Positions 21,110 to 22,893 of a DNA stretch of 22,893 nucleotides are shown here, one piece after another; positions within the stretch are counted from its first letter, which is position 1, and every line of letters begins with the position of its first letter. Source of the DNA: Aquificota bacterium (GTDB lineage Bacteria > Thermosulfidibacterota > Thermosulfidibacteria > Thermosulfidibacterales > Thermosulfidibacteraceae); assembly GCA_015494645.1 (NCBI GenBank), contig WGAU01000182.1, positions 1 through 22,893 of the forward strand, given 5' to 3'. Below the pieces are notes generated by a model. That model was not told the DNA's origin, did no database searches, and worked only from the letters and a program-made list of their open reading frames with translations. The translations under genes were made by a program, and so were the position numbers.

Positions 21110-22893
21110 ATGGCAGGAATTTATGTCAACACAAACATTGCAGCTATTAACGCTCACATTCAGTTGAGTAAGACTCAGGATTCACTCCAGCTTTCTCTCA
21201 GGAAGCTTGCTTCTGGCTTGAGGATCACCACAGCCGCTGACGATGCATCCGGTCTTGCTATCAGTGAAAAGATGAGATCCCAGATCAGAGGTCTGCACAG
21301 AGCAAGCCTGAACGCTCAGGACGGAATTTCTCTCTTGCAGACTGCTGAGGGTGCTCTGAAGGAAGTTCACGGTATCCTACAGAGAATGAGAGAGCTTGCT
21401 GTGCAGGCATCTAACGAAACCCTTACTGCCACTGACAGAGTTGAGATCCAGAAAGAGATCCAGCAACTCAAGCAGGAGATTGACAGGATTTCCAGAGCTA
21501 CTGAATTTAACACTAAGAAACTCTTGAATGGAGATGCTGCGGCTCTCTGGAGCACCGACAGTCCCAATAAGATGGAAGCTATTATAAGGGGTAATGTTGT
21601 TGAAGGAAGCTACAAAATTGAACTCAAGGCCACTCCCGGAAAGAACCAGATAATGGAGTCTGATATATTCACCATTAAGGAGGGGTTGCTCTCAATAGGT
21701 TTAGTAAAACCAGGTAGTTCTGCTCAGGTTGACTCCCTTTCTGATCCTTATGCCTTACCTAGGGGTGATTATAAGCTTGATCTTTATTCTGCTGGATATA
21801 CACGAGATGTATCTGGTTCTGTTACAGACGCGTACATCCAAGGCGATGGTTGGACCATAGCCGGTACTTCTGTAAAGGCTACAAACAGCGGTACATCTGG
21901 CTATGTTATTATTAAAGTGCTTTCAACGGATAAGGCTTCCAATGGTGTGAGCGTAATGTATCAGACTGTAACTCAGAGCGCTGGAACAAGTGATTGGACA
22001 ACAGCAACTCTTGATAGTAACGGAGCTTTGAAGATTAACGGTTTTGGTACAATAGACTTTTCCACCAATGCAAGCCTCACATATGGAGATGTGGCAATTG
22101 TGCAGTTCACTAACAGTACTGTGGGAACCGATGGAGGTATAAGGGTTGCAAATTCTGATGGGACTACTCCCTTGTCTCCTATATGGGATGTGGCAGATGA
22201 GGTTTCCACAGGAGTCACCGAAGTAACCTTCGTATCTGTTGATGATGATGGTGACATAAACATTGGTACATTTAAGGTAAACTGGACAGAAGGAGCCCAA
22301 GCAAATGGTAGGATAGAAAACAGTGGCGATGATCCTAAATTTAAAGTTCTGGGCGGAGGAGATGTTGCCATAGCCAGCACCAGACTAAAGGATATAGCAA
22401 GATTCTATGATGCTGATGGAAACTTCATACTATCCACGCCTCAAAAGCTGACCATATGGAACGGTGCCAACAGTTACGACATCTACCTTGACGGCAACGA
22501 CACAATAGGAGAAGTAGCGGATAAAATTAAAAAGGCCATAATAAATGGCTTAGGTCTCGGAACTACAAATTCGGCCGTCAATGAGCACATAGCCGAGTTC
22601 CTCAGCAGCTATCTTGGAAATGTTTCCACTTCTGGTGGTGAGGCCTCAATGGAAGGGACTATCATTATAAGGAGCCCATTGACAGGGGCGGCTGGTGAGC
22701 TGACCTTCAGCGGAGATGAAAACCTTATGAAGGCTCTTAGCTTGAAAGTAATACAGGAAGCTGAGAATAGCCAGCTTGATGTCAAAGTTTATGATGCCCA
22801 TAATCTAACCTTCATCGGATCTGATCAGGTAAGCGATGGGATACTCAGGGGAGTAATTCAGGGTGTTGATGTGAAGTTTGATCCTTCGTTGGG
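21110..22893 (+). CDS. fliC: Flagellin with large variable domain, partial
   Basis: The frame is open from ATG 21110 to the window edge (594 codons and two bases), C-terminus missing. The N-terminal D0/D1 region is classical: INAHIQLSKTQDSLQLSLRKLASGLR, AADDASGLAISEKMR, then LQRMRELAVQAS, ISRATEFN and KKLLNG. The RELAVQ segment matches the TLR5-active type rather than the altered Campylobacter/Helicobacter form. From about residue 145 a long insert begins, Gly/Ser/Thr/Asp-rich and beta-strand-like, forming the surface D2/D3 part. Near residue 447 a Flagellin_IN-like segment appears (LTIWNGANSYDIYLDGND, DTIGEVADKI). The last visible part (LDVKVYDAH ... GVIQGVDVKFDP) resembles flagellins of Aquificales and epsilonproteobacteria. 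GGAGG lies seven bases before the ATG. Confidence 0.95.
   Translation, partial: MAGIYVNTNIAAINAHIQLSKTQDSLQLSLRKLASGLRITTAADDASGLAISEKMRSQIRGLHRASLNAQDGISLLQTAEGALKEVHGILQRMRELAVQASNETLTATDRVEIQKEIQQLKQEIDRISRATEFNTKKLLNGDAAALWSTDSPNKMEAIIRGNVVEGSYKIELKATPGKNQIMESDIFTIKEGLLSIGLVKPGSSAQVDSLSDPYALPRGDYKLDLYSAGYTRDVSGSVTDAYIQGDGWTIAGTSVKATNSGTSGYVIIKVLSTDKASNGVSVMYQTVTQSAGTSDWTTATLDSNGALKINGFGTIDFSTNASLTYGDVAIVQFTNSTVGTDGGIRVANSDGTTPLSPIWDVADEVSTGVTEVTFVSVDDDGDINIGTFKVNWTEGAQANGRIENSGDDPKFKVLGGGDVAIASTRLKDIARFYDADGNFILSTPQKLTIWNGANSYDIYLDGNDTIGEVADKIKKAIINGLGLGTTNSAVNEHIAEFLSSYLGNVSTSGGEASMEGTIIIRSPLTGAAGELTFSGDENLMKALSLKVIQEAENSQLDVKVYDAHNLTFIGSDQVSDGILRGVIQGVDVKFDPSL

Noticed and set aside
1..22893. 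CRISPR array, tRNA genes, insertion sequences or phage genes
   Set aside because: No spaced direct repeats, cloverleaf sequences, transposase motifs or terminal inverted repeats were noticed; nearly all sequence is accounted for by core genes.

Overview
The window looks like the chromosome of a flagellated, Gram-negative, probably thermophilic bacterium. lpxA implies lipopolysaccharide. The proteins are rich in Lys and Glu, genes are packed with overlaps of a few bases, and many starts are TTG or GTG. The gene set (a two-protein SufC/SufB-type Fe-S system, a CoA-disulfide-reductase-like enzyme, a sigma-28 flagellin with a large insert) would fit a deep-branching lineage of the Aquificota/Thermosulfidibacter/Desulfobacterota kind. 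The genus cannot be fixed from this sequence alone. No tRNA, rRNA, CRISPR array, insertion sequence or phage gene was seen, and there is no gene-free stretch above about 200 bases.

Left part, minus strand (1-2932): a partial Tat-exported M14 zinc carboxypeptidase, a secreted YkuD/NTF2-like enzyme and a GlcD-type FAD oxidase overlap as one unit. The first two resemble the Csd4/Pgp1 and Csd6/Pgp2 pair that trims peptidoglycan peptides and sets cell shape in Helicobacter and Campylobacter. The iron-sulfur partner glcF (2999-3958) is divergent from glcD, across a 66-base gap that holds two back-to-back promoters sharing a -35 region. Both appear to give (nearly) leaderless mRNAs.

Centre, minus strand (3947-11340): a tight operon read right to left: divergent ketoacyl synthase, Nudix hydrolase, purF, uvrC, hsp33, ClC chloride transporter with CBS domains. 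Junctions are ATGA or TGATG, or overlaps of up to 44 bases.

Centre-right, plus strand (11439-20910): a small membrane-anchored coiled-coil protein and an orphan OppD-type ATPase come first. A near-consensus sigma-70 promoter (13025-13053) then drives sufC-sufB (SMS-like minimal Fe-S assembly), transketolase, a CoA-disulfide-reductase-like flavoprotein, lpxA, a GnnA-like oxidoreductase and mnmA. Fe-S assembly, carbon metabolism, thiol redox, lipid A and tRNA thiolation are thus co-transcribed.

Right end (20911-22893): a textbook sigma-28 promoter, then a roughly 160-base structured leader. Its last two hairpins each display an ANGGA motif in the loop, the second overlapping the Shine-Dalgarno sequence; this suggests CsrA (and by extension FliW) control. 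The flagellin gene that follows runs off the window after more than 590 codons. The strongest candidates for something new are the flagellin leader, the minimal Fe-S pair lacking the canonical SufB cysteine, and the peptidoglycan carboxypeptidase pair.
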